DNA of 64,000 bases, taken from contig NZ_JAHXRW010000002.1 of assembly GCF_019429625.1 (NCBI RefSeq), positions 403,348 through 467,347 on the forward strand. The letters are read 5' to 3'. The DNA is from Celeribacter sp. PS-C1. Lineage in GTDB: Bacteria > Pseudomonadota > Alphaproteobacteria > Rhodobacterales > Rhodobacteraceae. This document shows positions 17,450-25,371 of this stretch, piece by piece. A model generated the notes under the pieces. It worked only from the letters and a program-made list of their open reading frames with translations. It was not told the origin of the DNA and made no database searches. Made by a program: the position numbers and the translations under genes. Within the stretch, counting starts at the first letter, position 1; the number at the start of each line of letters is the position of its first letter.

Positions 17450-18724
17450 TTAGCTCACGATGTCATCAAGTTCGGAATAAGAGGGCAGGGCACGGTCGAT
17501 GGGATCTCCGTCCCTCAGCACCACCCTGTCGGATTGCGGCCGGGCGAAGAGCTCGGTCCAGCCGCGTGCGTTGCAAATGACCAGATCGGCAGGCGCGCCC
17601 ACCGTCAGGCTCGGGGTGTCAAACCCACAGGCCGTCGCCGGATTGGTCAGAAAGGCGTTCACCCAAGGCACATCCGTGTGGTCGAGGTGGCAAATCCGCG
17701 TCGCCTCGCGCATCACCTCGATCATGTCCAGATCGCCATAGGCGTAGAACGGATCGCGGGTGTTGTCCGAGGCAAAGGACACATTGACCCCCGCTGCGTT
17801 CAGCTCATGCGCCATGGTCACACCGCGCCAGCGCGGCGTGCGGCCTTTGTATCGGTCTTGCAGATACATGTTGCACATCGGCAGGGAGACGACGTTGAGA
17901 CCGGCCTTGGCGACGAGCGTGATGATCTCGTCGGCGGTTTCTTCCGTCATCACCGAAATGGAACAGCAATGGCCTACGGTGACGCGGTTCTTGAACCCCA
18001 GCTCGATCACGGTCTCCGCAATTGTGCGCAGCGTGTCGGAGGTCGGATCGTCGGTCTCGTCCACATGGAAATCGACGTCGAGATCATACATCACCGCGAA
18101 GTAAAAGAAGTCCAACAGCCGCTCTTTCAAATCCGGCACCGGGTAGGTGACAGAGCCGAGGATCTGCCCGGCGTCGGCGACGATTTTCGCAATCGCAGGG
18201 AAGTCGCCCTGATCCTTGAAAATCTTGTCGACGGCGACGAGGCAAGACGCCTGAAGCTCGATCTTTCCGGCCCATTTGTCTTGCATCCGTTTGACCACAC
18301 CAAAAGACGAAGACGCTAGCGCATCAAGGCTGTCGATATGGGTGCGGATCGCTTTGGTGCCATGGGCATAGGCGCAGCGCAGCGCGAAATCCATCCGCGC
18401 TTCGACGTCCGACGCCGTCCAATTGGCGTGGTCCGCATGGACGGTCTCCAAAGCCCCCATGAAGGAGCCATCAGGGTTCGAGGCGCGTGGCCAGATGTGA
18501 CCCTTGTCGAGATGTGTGTGCATGTCGACGAAGGCCGGAAAGACCATCGCGCCTTTCATATCGATCACGGTTTCGACCGGTTGCCCAGCGTCCGTTTGCG
18601 TGATCTTTCCATTTGTGATCGTGAGATCGGTGGTGATGAGGTCCCCGGATTGGCCGATGAGGCTGGCCGGGACCGTGACATTTCGAAGTGTCTTCGCGCC
18701 GCTGGGCAGAACGCAAAAGCTCAT
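17450..18724 (-). CDS. Cytosine deaminase-like amidohydrolase
   Basis: A metal-dependent amidohydrolase of 424 residues, closest in pattern to cytosine deaminase/isoguanine deaminase. Metal ligands are in DMHTHLDKGHIWP (His69, His71), DFHVDETDD, TVGHCCSIS and SFASDNTRDPFYAYGD. The start is the ATG at 18724 (MSFCVLPSG), which has AAGGA about seven bases upstream; a longer frame begins 14 codons earlier without one. It removes an amino group from a ring or related compound. It sits directly behind an ABC importer and before an FAD oxidase. Cytosine, 5-methylcytosine, creatinine-like compounds or other aminated heterocycles are possible substrates. Confidence 0.85.
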   Translation of the reverse strand: MSFCVLPSGAKTLRNVTVPASLIGQSGDLITTDLTITNGKITQTDAGQPVETVIDMKGAMVFPAFVDMHTHLDKGHIWPRASNPDGSFMGALETVHADHANWTASDVEARMDFALRCAYAHGTKAIRTHIDSLDALASSSFGVVKRMQDKWAGKIELQASCLVAVDKIFKDQGDFPAIAKIVADAGQILGSVTYPVPDLKERLLDFFYFAVMYDLDVDFHVDETDDPTSDTLRTIAETVIELGFKNRVTVGHCCSISVMTEETADEIITLVAKAGLNVVSLPMCNMYLQDRYKGRTPRWRGVTMAHELNAAGVNVSFASDNTRDPFYAYGDLDMIEVMREATRICHLDHTDVPWVNAFLTNPATACGFDTPSLTVGAPADLVICNARGWTELFARPQSDRVVLRDGDPIDRALPSYSELDDIVS

Positions 18725-18732
18725 ATAAGTCC

Positions 18733-19587
18733 TTATGACTCCCGTTTGATCGCACTTTCGTGCCATTTGTGCAGCAACGCGTGGGATAGCAAAGAGGCTG
18801 CGGTGAAGATCACGACACCTGTCGCCGCGATCAGAAGAAGGGCCGCGAACATGCGCGGAATGTTGAGGCGGTAACCTGCCTCAAGGATGCGGAACGCGAG
18901 CCCCGATCCGATGCCACCTGTGCCGGCGACATATTCGGCCACCACAGCCCCGATCAGGGACAGACCACCGGCAATACGAAGCCCGCCCAAGAAATAGGGT
19001 AGAGCGGTCGGCAGTTGCAAATAGCGCAGCCGTTGCCACCGCGTGGCGCCGTAGATTTTGTAGAGATCGCGCAGGTTGTGGTCGGTCGAGTTGAGGCCAA
19101 GCGTGGTGTTCGACAGGATCGGGAAAAACGCCACGATCCAGGCACAGAGCAAAAGCCCCGCGATCCGGCTGTCGACATAGATGAAGATCAGGGGCGCAAT
19201 CGAGACCACCGGCGTCACCTGCAAGATGACGGCGAAGGGGTAGAACGACATCTCGAAGTAGCGCGACTGGGTGAAGAGGATCGCAAGGCCAACGCCGCCG
19301 ACCACCGCGACCGCCAAAGCCGCGAGCGTGATTTTGAGCGTCACAATCAGCGCGTCCGACAACATGCCCCAGTCCTGAATCAATGTCTCAAGCACCAATC
19401 CCGGCCCCGGAAGGATGTAATGCGGAATGTCGTTCCACACCACCATGCGGTCCCAGAGGAAAACCGCCAGTGCGATCACCACCACGGGCAAGAGCCATTT
19501 GGCGATCTTTTCGCGCTTTTCTGCGCGGGCGTAGCGGAGTTCTTCTTCGTCTACGATTGCAGCGGTGTTCATATCGGTCGTGCTCAT
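18733..19587 (-). CDS. ABC transporter permease (SsuC/TauC/ThiX-like)
   Basis: The inner-membrane permease of an NMT1-type importer, 284 residues. About 45 cytoplasmic residues precede the first membrane helix (KWLLPVVVIALAVFLWDRM). The BPD_transp_1 domain has the EAA-like loop KIYGATRWQRLRYLQLPTAL. It overlaps the ATPase gene by four bases and ends eight bases before the deaminase start. A homodimer is expected because there is only one permease gene, unlike the second NMT1-type system at 57-60 kb, which has two. Confidence 0.9.
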   Translation of the reverse strand: MSTTDMNTAAIVDEEELRYARAEKREKIAKWLLPVVVIALAVFLWDRMVVWNDIPHYILPGPGLVLETLIQDWGMLSDALIVTLKITLAALAVAVVGGVGLAILFTQSRYFEMSFYPFAVILQVTPVVSIAPLIFIYVDSRIAGLLLCAWIVAFFPILSNTTLGLNSTDHNLRDLYKIYGATRWQRLRYLQLPTALPYFLGGLRIAGGLSLIGAVVAEYVAGTGGIGSGLAFRILEAGYRLNIPRMFAALLLIAATGVVIFTAASLLSHALLHKWHESAIKRES

Positions 19588-20390
19588 GCCGAGGCCCTCG
19601 CGCCATGTTCGTTCATTGCGCCGTGCAGCGCGTCGGAGGCTTTGCGGCAGAGCTCCGCGTAGTCTGCGGAGGTGCGGAATTCCTCGGTGCGCGGGTAGGG
19701 CGCATCGACGGTGACTTCGGACGACACCCGCCCGGGACGCGCTGCCATGACGACGATGCGGTCGGACAGGAAGACGCTCTCAAACACCGAGTGGGTGACG
19801 AAAATCACCGTGCATTTCAATTTGTCACGAAGCTCCAAAAGGTCGTTGTTCAGCTTGTGCCGGGTGATCTCGTCCAAGGCCGCGAAAGGTTCGTCCATCA
19901 GGATCAGCCGCGGTTCGGTCACCAGAGAGCGTGCGATAGAGACGCGCATCTTCATGCCGCCGGACAGTTCGCGCGGGTAGCTTTTTTGGAACTTCTCCAA
20001 GCCCACCATTTTGAGCGCCCACATGATTTCGTCCTGCACATCGGCCAAAGATTTGCCGCGCAGGCGGAAGGGCAGCCAGACGTTCTGTTCGACCGTGGCC
20101 CAAGGCATCAGCGTCGGTTCCTGAAACACCACGCCCAGATCACCGGTCTTCTGCCCGCCTTCCCAGTTGATATGCCCGGAGGTCGGGCGCATGAGACCAG
20201 AAATCAGCCGAAGCGCGGTGGATTTGCCACAACCCGACGGCCCCAAAAGCGAAATGAAATCGCCTTGGTTCACGGTCAGGTTCATATCCTTGAGCGCCAC
20301 GACATTGCCGCCGAAGACCTTGTCCACATTGGACATCTCCAACAGTTTGTCGCGCTGGCCCATTGGCGGAATGGAGGAAGGGAGGGTCAT
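19584..20390 (-). CDS. ABC transporter ATP-binding protein (SsuB/TauB/NrtD-like)
   Basis: A 268-residue ATPase. Walker A is GPSGCGKST, the signature is LSGGMKMRV, Walker B is LILMDEPFAALDE, and the H-loop is FVTHSVFESVFL. The Q-loop VFQEPTLMPWATVEQNVWLP is typical of the nitrate/sulfonate/taurine/NMT1 importer ATPases. It follows the binding-protein gene after a 77-base gap that contains a hairpin, and overlaps the permease gene. Confidence 0.93.
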   Translation of the reverse strand: MTLPSSIPPMGQRDKLLEMSNVDKVFGGNVVALKDMNLTVNQGDFISLLGPSGCGKSTALRLISGLMRPTSGHINWEGGQKTGDLGVVFQEPTLMPWATVEQNVWLPFRLRGKSLADVQDEIMWALKMVGLEKFQKSYPRELSGGMKMRVSIARSLVTEPRLILMDEPFAALDEITRHKLNNDLLELRDKLKCTVIFVTHSVFESVFLSDRIVVMAARPGRVSSEVTVDAPYPRTEEFRTSADYAELCRKASDALHGAMNEHGARASA

Positions 20391-20414
20391 GTGCGTCTTT
20401 CGAAATCAAAGGAG

Positions 20415-20447
20415 GCGAGGGCGGTGAAAAGCGTGATCCGCCCTCGC
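20415..20447 (-). terminator. Intercistronic hairpin between binding-protein and ATPase genes
   Basis: A perfect 10-bp stem GCGAGGGCGG / CCGCCCTCGC with a 13-base loop lies between the binding-protein stop (20468) and the ATPase start (20390). The T-run after it is weak. It more probably stabilises the upstream mRNA or attenuates transcription than fully terminates it. Confidence 0.55.
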
Positions 20448-20467
20448 TATGTCTTTGGGAACGGGCC

Positions 20468-21463
20468 TTATTTCAGGTCCATGCCGACTTTCTGGTTGGT
20501 GAAGTCAAGCGTGTAGGCGGCGGAGTAATCCAGACCTGCTTCGATCACACCGGCGTCGACCATTTTGTTGTAGAAATCCGCGATCTTCTCGTCGGTCATC
20601 GCCCCGATGCCCAGCTCAAGCGCGTCGCCGCTGTCGACGATGCCTTCGGATTTCATCTTCTCGATGGCGAAGTCAATCTTGTCCTGCGTCATGTCCGGGT
20701 TGTCGGCCATGATCATCTCGTTGGCGGCGGAGTTGTCGTTATAGAGGTAGTTGTACCAACCCTTAGCCGAGCCATCGACGAAACATTTTACCGCTTCCGG
20801 GCTCTCGTCGATGGTCTTTTGCATGGTCTCGATCGTGGTCGCATAGGTGGAATAGCCGGCGTCCGCGATCAGGAAGACGTCTGGTGTAAACCCGCCCTCT
20901 TTCTCGATCACATAGGGCTCCGACGACAGGTAGCCCTGCATGGATTTCAGCTCATCGGCGAGGAAGGGCGCCGGGTTGAATGTGTAGGGTTCGCGTTGCT
21001 CGACGGTGAAGCCATAGGCGGCGATCATCCACTGATAGTAGGAGGCAAAGCCGTTGTCGCCGATCAAAAGCGTGGTTTTCTTCAGGTCTTCAAAGCTCTC
21101 TGCCACGCCGGGATGCGCGATGATCACCTGCGGGTGTTTCTGGAAGGTGGCGGCCACGGCCACGACCGGAATGCCCTCTTTGGCGGCGTTGAAGGCCTGC
21201 AACAGATCGCCGCCCATGTGGAACTGAATGCGATCCGCCATCATCAGCGCGCGGTTGTTCACCTGCGGGCCGCCGGGCTGAATGGTGACGTCGAGGCCGC
21301 ATTCCGCATAGGTGCCGTCGGCCACAGCTTGGTAGTAGCCGCCGTGTTCGGCCTGAGCCAACCAGTTGGTGCCGAAGGAAACGGGCGTGAGGTCCGAAGC
21401 AAGCGCAGCGGTGGACGTGGTCGCGGCAAGGGTCAAGCCCGCGAGGACGCGTGTCATGGTCAT
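20468..21463 (-). CDS. NMT1/THI5-like periplasmic substrate-binding protein
   Basis: The binding protein of an ABC importer, 331 residues. The start is the ATG at 21463 (MTMTRVLAG), with GGAG nine bases upstream; the open frame extends 30 codons further without support. A signal peptide ends near STAALASDL. The NMT1/THI5 core is seen in FGTNWLAQAEHGGYYQAVADG and GLDVTIQPGGPQVN. Such proteins bind thiamine precursors, pyrimidines, riboflavin or sulfonates. It is a distant paralogue of the protein at 59699. It is first in the nine-gene operon and its promoter region holds a degenerate RutR box, so a pyrimidine-like ligand is favoured. Confidence 0.9.
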   Translation of the reverse strand: MTMTRVLAGLTLAATTSTAALASDLTPVSFGTNWLAQAEHGGYYQAVADGTYAECGLDVTIQPGGPQVNNRALMMADRIQFHMGGDLLQAFNAAKEGIPVVAVAATFQKHPQVIIAHPGVAESFEDLKKTTLLIGDNGFASYYQWMIAAYGFTVEQREPYTFNPAPFLADELKSMQGYLSSEPYVIEKEGGFTPDVFLIADAGYSTYATTIETMQKTIDESPEAVKCFVDGSAKGWYNYLYNDNSAANEMIMADNPDMTQDKIDFAIEKMKSEGIVDSGDALELGIGAMTDEKIADFYNKMVDAGVIEAGLDYSAAYTLDFTNQKVGMDLK

Positions 21464-21543
21464 GTAAATTCTCCGTGGGTGAAATTCCGACACCCACGTT
21501 AGTGAGCCTCTTGTGCGGAGAGCAGCAGGCGCGGGGCGGGTTC

Positions 21544-21553
21544 TTGTGCACAA
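21544..21553. promoter_or_regulatory. TTGTGCACAA palindrome (with near copy at 21635-21644)
   Basis: A perfect 10-bp palindrome TTGTGCACAA, with a near copy TTGTACACAA at 21635-21644, flanks the degenerate RutR box in the divergent region. The pattern resembles operators of FCD-type GntR regulators. No GntR gene of that kind is in the window, so the binding protein is unknown. Confidence 0.35.
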
Positions 21554-21583
21554 TCTGCAAATGCCAAAATAGAGGGCAGATTT

Positions 21584-21599
21584 CTGGCCGATTGGTCAA
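21584..21599. promoter_or_regulatory. Degenerate RutR-like box
   Basis: CTGGCCGATTGGTCAA matches the RutR consensus TTGACCANNTGGTCAA at 11 of 14 defined positions, with one perfect half-site TGGTCAA. It lies midway between the nine-gene operon (start 21463) and the RidA gene (start 21727). A RutR homologue is encoded at 52634-53251 and a perfect box occurs at 54317-54332. Functional status is inferred. Confidence 0.45.
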
Positions 21600-21726
21600 A
21601 TTTCAGGCGATGGGCGGCAATATCGGATGCGGTGTTGTACACAATAGCGGCGTATCGCTGTGAAGAATGGCATCACAAAACGGCCTTTCTGGCGAATCTG
21701 ACAGAGACTCATCCCCGGAGCATTCC

Positions 21727-22122
21727 ATGCACAAATCCCTGACCCCATCCTCCATCGCCGCGCCGTTTGGCGCCTATTCGCATGGCATCGCCTCAGTGCC
21801 CGCGGGCCGGGTTGTCGTGACGTCGGGTCAACTGGGTCTGGCACCTGATGGCACCTGTCCAGAGGGCATCAAAGCCCAAGCAGAACAGTGTTTCGCCAAT
21901 ATCGACGCGATTTTGCAGGAGGCGGGCGTGGGGCGTGACACAGTGGTGCGTGTGAGTGGCTTCGTCACACGGCGAGAGGACTTCCCAACCTACATGGCGG
22001 TGCGCGATGCCTGGTTGAAAGATCTGTCGGTCAAACCTGCCTCGACGCTTCTGATCGTCACGGGGTTCACCCGCGAGGAGTTCAAGGTTGAGGTCGAGGT
22101 GACGGCAGTCGCGCCTGCTTAA
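21727..22122 (+). CDS. RidA/YjgF-family enamine/imine deaminase
   Basis: A 131-residue RidA-family protein. Motifs are PFGAYSHGI at the N-terminus, VVTSGQLGLAPDG, and the C-terminal STLLIVTGFTREEFKVEVE, which places the family arginine equivalent near residue 107-120. These trimers hydrolyse reactive enamines/imines, and RutC of the Rut pyrimidine pathway belongs to the same superfamily. The start at 21727 (MHKSLTPSS) follows GGAG by eight bases; a 20-codon upstream extension is unlikely. It is divergent from the nine-gene operon, with the RutR-like box between them, suggesting it detoxifies or processes a product of that pathway. Confidence 0.88.
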   Translation: MHKSLTPSSIAAPFGAYSHGIASVPAGRVVVTSGQLGLAPDGTCPEGIKAQAEQCFANIDAILQEAGVGRDTVVRVSGFVTRREDFPTYMAVRDAWLKDLSVKPASTLLIVTGFTREEFKVEVEVTAVAPA

Positions 22123-22166
22123 TTTGCAACCATAGCGCGTGCCTGTTTTTTCGGCTTTCGCGCAGT

Positions 22167-23102
22167 TCAGCCTTTGAAATCCGGGTTCGGGAACGGATTT
22201 GACCAAGCCCGCTTGCCCGCCCGATCCATCACGGTGACACGCAACCACGGGCTTTTGTGGAACCGCATCAAAGGCACCTCGGCGCGGGTGAGGCTTTCGC
22301 CATGGACCGCCACCGCTGCAGAGCCGTGGCCTTGCACGATGACTGAAGAGACCGCGCTGCACTCGACAGTCACGGCCTTCTCCGTCACTTCGATCTGACG
22401 CAACTCCGGCCCTTGAGAACTATAAAAGTCGCCGCGTTTGAGCGCTTCCAACAGGGCCTCGGGGGTGAGTGTTTCCGCTTTGACCATGACCCAGCCGCCG
22501 AAGTGATCGGGTTCGTTGAAATGCGCGTCATCCGTGGCGATCACCGTCAGATCCCGGCCCTCGGAGAGCAACAGATCGGCATAAAACGCCCCATCCGCCC
22601 GGTCACAGCCCATGGCACAGCCGTGGTTGTAAATCTCGACCGCATGGGCGGCCTCAATCGAGCGCGCGTCGGCAAGGCTCATCCCCGACCATTGCGGGTG
22701 CGCAACGGCGACGAAAGCGCCCGCGTCGCGCGCCCGCTGCGCCAGTTCCGCACCAGTTTCCTGCCCTTCGACGGGGACAAAGGCCGGGGAGTGCGAGGCT
22801 GCAAAATCTAAAGGCAGCCCGACCGCGAGAATATGCCACAACTCGCCATTCTCCATCGCGCCGGAATGCAGTTCGGCGCCGAAAATGGTGGTAAAATCCT
22901 CGTCCCGAAAATCCGTCGTGTCCACCAGAGGATAGTCATAGAGGCCGACGAAATGGTCCGTCAGGGCGATGAAATCATAGCCTTCCGCCTTATAGCGACG
23001 ACAAACCTCGGCAGGGTCCAGCGCGCCGTCCGAGCGGTCTGAATGTGTGTGTAGATTGCCGCGATAGAAACGGCCGGGGGCGGTGAAGGCGGATGGGATC
23101 AT
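22167..23102 (-). CDS. PHP-domain metallohydrolase (CehA/McbA-like)
   Basis: A PHP-superfamily phosphoesterase/hydrolase of 311 residues. The metal motifs are NLHTHSDRSDG near the N-terminus, FIALTDHF, FGAELHSG, VAVAHPQWSGM and IATDDAHF. The start at 23102 (MIPSAFTAP) is preceded by GGAG; an in-frame ATG four codons upstream overlaps that ribosome site and is less likely. Family members include histidinol-phosphatase-like and carbaryl-hydrolase-like (CehA) enzymes, so substrate cannot be assigned. It is convergent with the RidA gene and not in an obvious operon. Confidence 0.85.
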   Translation of the reverse strand: MIPSAFTAPGRFYRGNLHTHSDRSDGALDPAEVCRRYKAEGYDFIALTDHFVGLYDYPLVDTTDFRDEDFTTIFGAELHSGAMENGELWHILAVGLPLDFAASHSPAFVPVEGQETGAELAQRARDAGAFVAVAHPQWSGMSLADARSIEAAHAVEIYNHGCAMGCDRADGAFYADLLLSEGRDLTVIATDDAHFNEPDHFGGWVMVKAETLTPEALLEALKRGDFYSSQGPELRQIEVTEKAVTVECSAVSSVIVQGHGSAAVAVHGESLTRAEVPLMRFHKSPWLRVTVMDRAGKRAWSNPFPNPDFKG

Positions 23103-23214
23103 GGCTGGCTCCATAGGTCATGCGCGAGGGTCTACGCACCGCGCGTGACATCACCGTGACAGAGTAGCTAAACGCCGAGATCCGTCATGGAGCCAGAGGC
23201 CAAAAATACTGGGG

Positions 23215-23856
23215 TCAGAGTTTGACGCTCATACGTTTCAGCACGGGTTTCCATTGCTCTTTCATCGGCGCGTATTTCGCCTGAGACTGATCGAAAATCG
23301 ACAGGCCCTCGCGTGCGAGATCGACATAGGCGGCGCGTTCGGAAATCATCGTGACGATCTCCTGCCCGTTGGCTTCGAGAAACTCCTTGAGCAACCGCCC
23401 ATCCTTGCGCCGCGGGTCGATACGCGAGCCGATGGGCAGGATGTCGACCTTTTCCTTACGGATGCGTTTCAGATCGCGGAGCGTTTTCAGAAAGCCCTTC
23501 ACCGCTAGCTCGTCGAACATCGACGGCATCACGGGGGTGACCATGAAATCGGCCTCTTTCAGAAAGGGTTTGGCGTCATCCGCCTCAAGCCCCGCGCCGC
23601 TGTCGATCACCAGCCATTCGGTCTTTCTCGGCACCGAAGGCCGCGCACCGCTTGATCCTTGGCCGGACCAGTTGAGCACCGGGATATGCGCGGCATAGGC
23701 CGAGCGCCGTTTGCCCCACATCCGAGCGGATTGCTGCGGATCGGCATCGGCCAGCGCGACCTTGCACCCGGCGGCTTTCAGGGCCGCCGCGAGTGTGATC
23801 GCTGTCATCGTCTTGCCGGAGCCACCTTTGCTGTTGGCGACGAGTAGCGTCTTCAC
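23215..23856 (-). CDS. ParA-like ATPase, short form
   Basis: A 213-residue ParA/MinD-superfamily ATPase with the deviant Walker A KGGSGKTMT close to the N-terminus, Walker A' region VALADADPQQSARMWG and a Walker B-like WLVIDSGAG. It lacks the N-terminal HTH of plasmid ParA proteins. It starts with GTG at 23856, nine bases after AAGGA. Three bases upstream a 54-residue ribbon-helix-helix protein ends, so the pair forms a two-gene operon like type Ib partition modules or protein-positioning systems. No parS array or replication gene is near. A role in positioning a cellular structure or as a relic of a mobile replicon are both possible. Confidence 0.85.
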   Translation of the reverse strand: MKTLLVANSKGGSGKTMTAITLAAALKAAGCKVALADADPQQSARMWGKRRSAYAAHIPVLNWSGQGSSGARPSVPRKTEWLVIDSGAGLEADDAKPFLKEADFMVTPVMPSMFDELAVKGFLKTLRDLKRIRKEKVDILPIGSRIDPRRKDGRLLKEFLEANGQEIVTMISERAAYVDLAREGLSIFDQSQAKYAPMKEQWKPVLKRMSVKL

Positions 23857-23859
23857 GGC

Positions 23860-24024
23860 TTACGATCCTTTCTTGGAATTCTTCTTGAGGAATTTACGGA
23901 TGTGGTCGCGCAATTCACGCGAGGCGGAGGTGTCCATATCCTCGCAAAGCGCCACGAAATCATCTCGATCCGCCTTGGGCAGTCGAATGATCAGGGTGCT
24001 GTCTTTCTTGTTCTTTGGCGACAT
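23860..24024 (-). CDS. Small ribbon-helix-helix protein paired with ParA-like ATPase
   Basis: A 54-residue protein starting at the ATG at 24024 (MSPKNKKDST) and ending three bases before the ParA-like gene. The core LIIRLPKADRDDFVALCEDM followed by DTSASRELRDHIRKFLKK fits a ribbon-helix-helix (MetJ/Arc) fold: one beta strand and two helices, with a lysine-rich tail. Small RHH proteins with ParA ATPases act as partition adaptors and autorepressors (ParG, omega types). Overlapping palindromes built on TATACG stand 20 to 36 bases upstream of its start (24044-24060) and are a likely operator. Confidence 0.75.
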   Translation of the reverse strand: MSPKNKKDSTLIIRLPKADRDDFVALCEDMDTSASRELRDHIRKFLKKNSKKGS

Positions 24025-24043
24025 GTTCACGTCCTGTTTTGCC

Positions 24044-24060
24044 TATACGCCGTATATACG
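24044..24060. promoter_or_regulatory. Overlapping TATACG palindromes, candidate RHH operator
   Basis: TATACG-C-CGTATA (24044-24056) and CGTATATACG (24051-24060) are overlapping perfect dyads immediately upstream of the RHH gene. RHH dimers bind short repeated boxes of this kind. Autoregulation of the RHH-ParA pair is inferred. Confidence 0.55.
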
Positions 24061-24189
24061 CTTCAAAGCAGGGGTCAAGAGCGGCACAGAGCTTTTCTGC
24101 GCAAATTTTCCGGTCTTTTTCGCAGCTTACAGAGGTGTGAATCGGCTGCGCGACTGAGCCAAAAAAATCAATAAGACATTGGTCTTGGT

Positions 24190-24328
24190 TCATACCCCAT
24201 CCGAGCGTAGCACCTCGTCATAGATTTTCTCAAGGTCTTCGTGTTGCGGGGCGTCCTCATCGGCCAGAAAGCGGCACGCCTCTGTCAACGGTGCCTCGGG
24301 TGCGTCGGTTCTTTTTGCGGAAAAACAT
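24190..24328 (-). pseudogene. Possible small gene with a one-base frameshift in a T5 run
   Basis: Read on the minus strand, an ATG at 24328 followed by TTTTT is out of frame with a protein-like stretch ending DEDAPQHEDLEKIYDEVLRS-DGV-stop at 24190. Removing one T from the T5 run (24321-24325) would give a continuous 45-residue acidic protein beginning MFSAKRTDAPEAP. The stop is followed by a weak hairpin (AAGAC-N4-GTCTT, 24173-24186) and a T7 run (24161-24167), as expected for a real gene end. It may be a pseudogene, a sequencing error or chance. The ribosome site is poor. The rest of the 393-base gap 24025-24417 holds only the RHH operator and no other visible feature. Confidence 0.35.
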
Positions 24329-24417
24329 ACCCTTGGGGCGGAAAGCCTGTTTCCGCAGGGCCGGGAAACGGGTTAGGACGAAAGCACCCAGTTTTTCCGA
24401 ACTCAGAAAGGCCGACC

Positions 24418-25371
24418 ATGACTCAAGCCGCCATCCTCGTCTCCGCTCCTTATTTTTCTGACGACGAACGTGCCCGGATCGAGAGCGTGGGGCCTGTGGT
24501 CTATGCTGGCACGCCCGCGGAGCGTGCCGCTTTGCCCGAAGATGTGCGTGCCGCCGTGCGCGCGATCGCCAACAAGGGGCACAAAGCCATCGACGGTGCC
24601 CAGATGGATCTTTTCCCGAACCTCGAGATCATCGCGCAGTTTGGCGTCGGCTATGACGCGATTGATGTCGCCGCGGCGACCGAGCGGGGCATTCGTGTCA
24701 CCAACACCCCTGACGTGCTGAACGAAGATGTGGCCGATCTGGCGCTGGCGATGATGCTCGCTTGGTCACGCGAGATCGTCAAAGGCGATGGTTGGGTGCG
24801 GAATGGCACTTGGGGCAAGGGCAAGGAATTGCCGCTCAATCGCAAAATGTCGGGCGCGCCTGTCGGGATTGCGGGCATGGGGCGGATCGGGCGCGCCATC
24901 GCGGACCGTTGCGCCGCTTTCGGCATGCCTGTGCATTACACCTCGCGCACGGAAAAGGAGACGCCAGCGGGTTGGACCTATCACGGCGAGGATGTGGTGG
25001 CCTTGGCCGAGGCGGTCGACTGGATGGTCGTGGCCGTGGTGGGCGGCGATCACACCAAGGGCTATCTGTCGCGTGAGGCGATCCAGGCGCTTGGCCCGCG
25101 TGGTGTCGTGATCAACATCGCGCGTGGCACTTGCGTGGATGAAGAGGCACTTATCGAGGCGCTCGAAGCGGGTGACATCGCGGGGGCGGGGCTTGATGTG
25201 TTCTATGGTGAGCCGCATGTGAACCCGCGTCTCATCGCGCTGCCGAATGTGCTTTTGCAGCCGCATCAGGCGTCGTCCACCGCGGAAACCCGTCGGGATA
25301 TGTCCATCGCACAATGCGCCAATCTGGCCGCTTATTTCGACGGTGCACCGCTGCCGACGCCGGTCAATTAA
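24418..25371 (+). CDS. D-isomer-specific 2-hydroxyacid dehydrogenase
   Basis: A 317-residue NAD(P)-dependent D-2-hydroxyacid dehydrogenase. The Rossmann motif is GIAGMGRIGRAIADRC. Catalytic residues of the family are in INIARGTCVDEEAL (Arg), DVFYGEPHVNP (Glu) and LQPHQASST (His). The start at 24418 (MTQAAILVSAPYF) follows an AAGG ribosome site; the open frame extends 59 codons upstream over the small minus-strand candidate and is not supported. Substrate could be glyoxylate, hydroxypyruvate or another 2-ketoacid reduced in the cytosol. It stands alone, with a lipoprotein gene downstream. Confidence 0.9.
   Translation: MTQAAILVSAPYFSDDERARIESVGPVVYAGTPAERAALPEDVRAAVRAIANKGHKAIDGAQMDLFPNLEIIAQFGVGYDAIDVAAATERGIRVTNTPDVLNEDVADLALAMMLAWSREIVKGDGWVRNGTWGKGKELPLNRKMSGAPVGIAGMGRIGRAIADRCAAFGMPVHYTSRTEKETPAGWTYHGEDVVALAEAVDWMVVAVVGGDHTKGYLSREAIQALGPRGVVINIARGTCVDEEALIEALEAGDIAGAGLDVFYGEPHVNPRLIALPNVLLQPHQASSTAETRRDMSIAQCANLAAYFDGAPLPTPVN

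Noticed and set aside
23215..24060. Plasmid replication/partition origin
   Set aside because: Although ParA and an RHH protein are present, there is no RepA/RepC, no iteron array and no conjugation gene; neighbouring genes are ordinary chromosomal ones.
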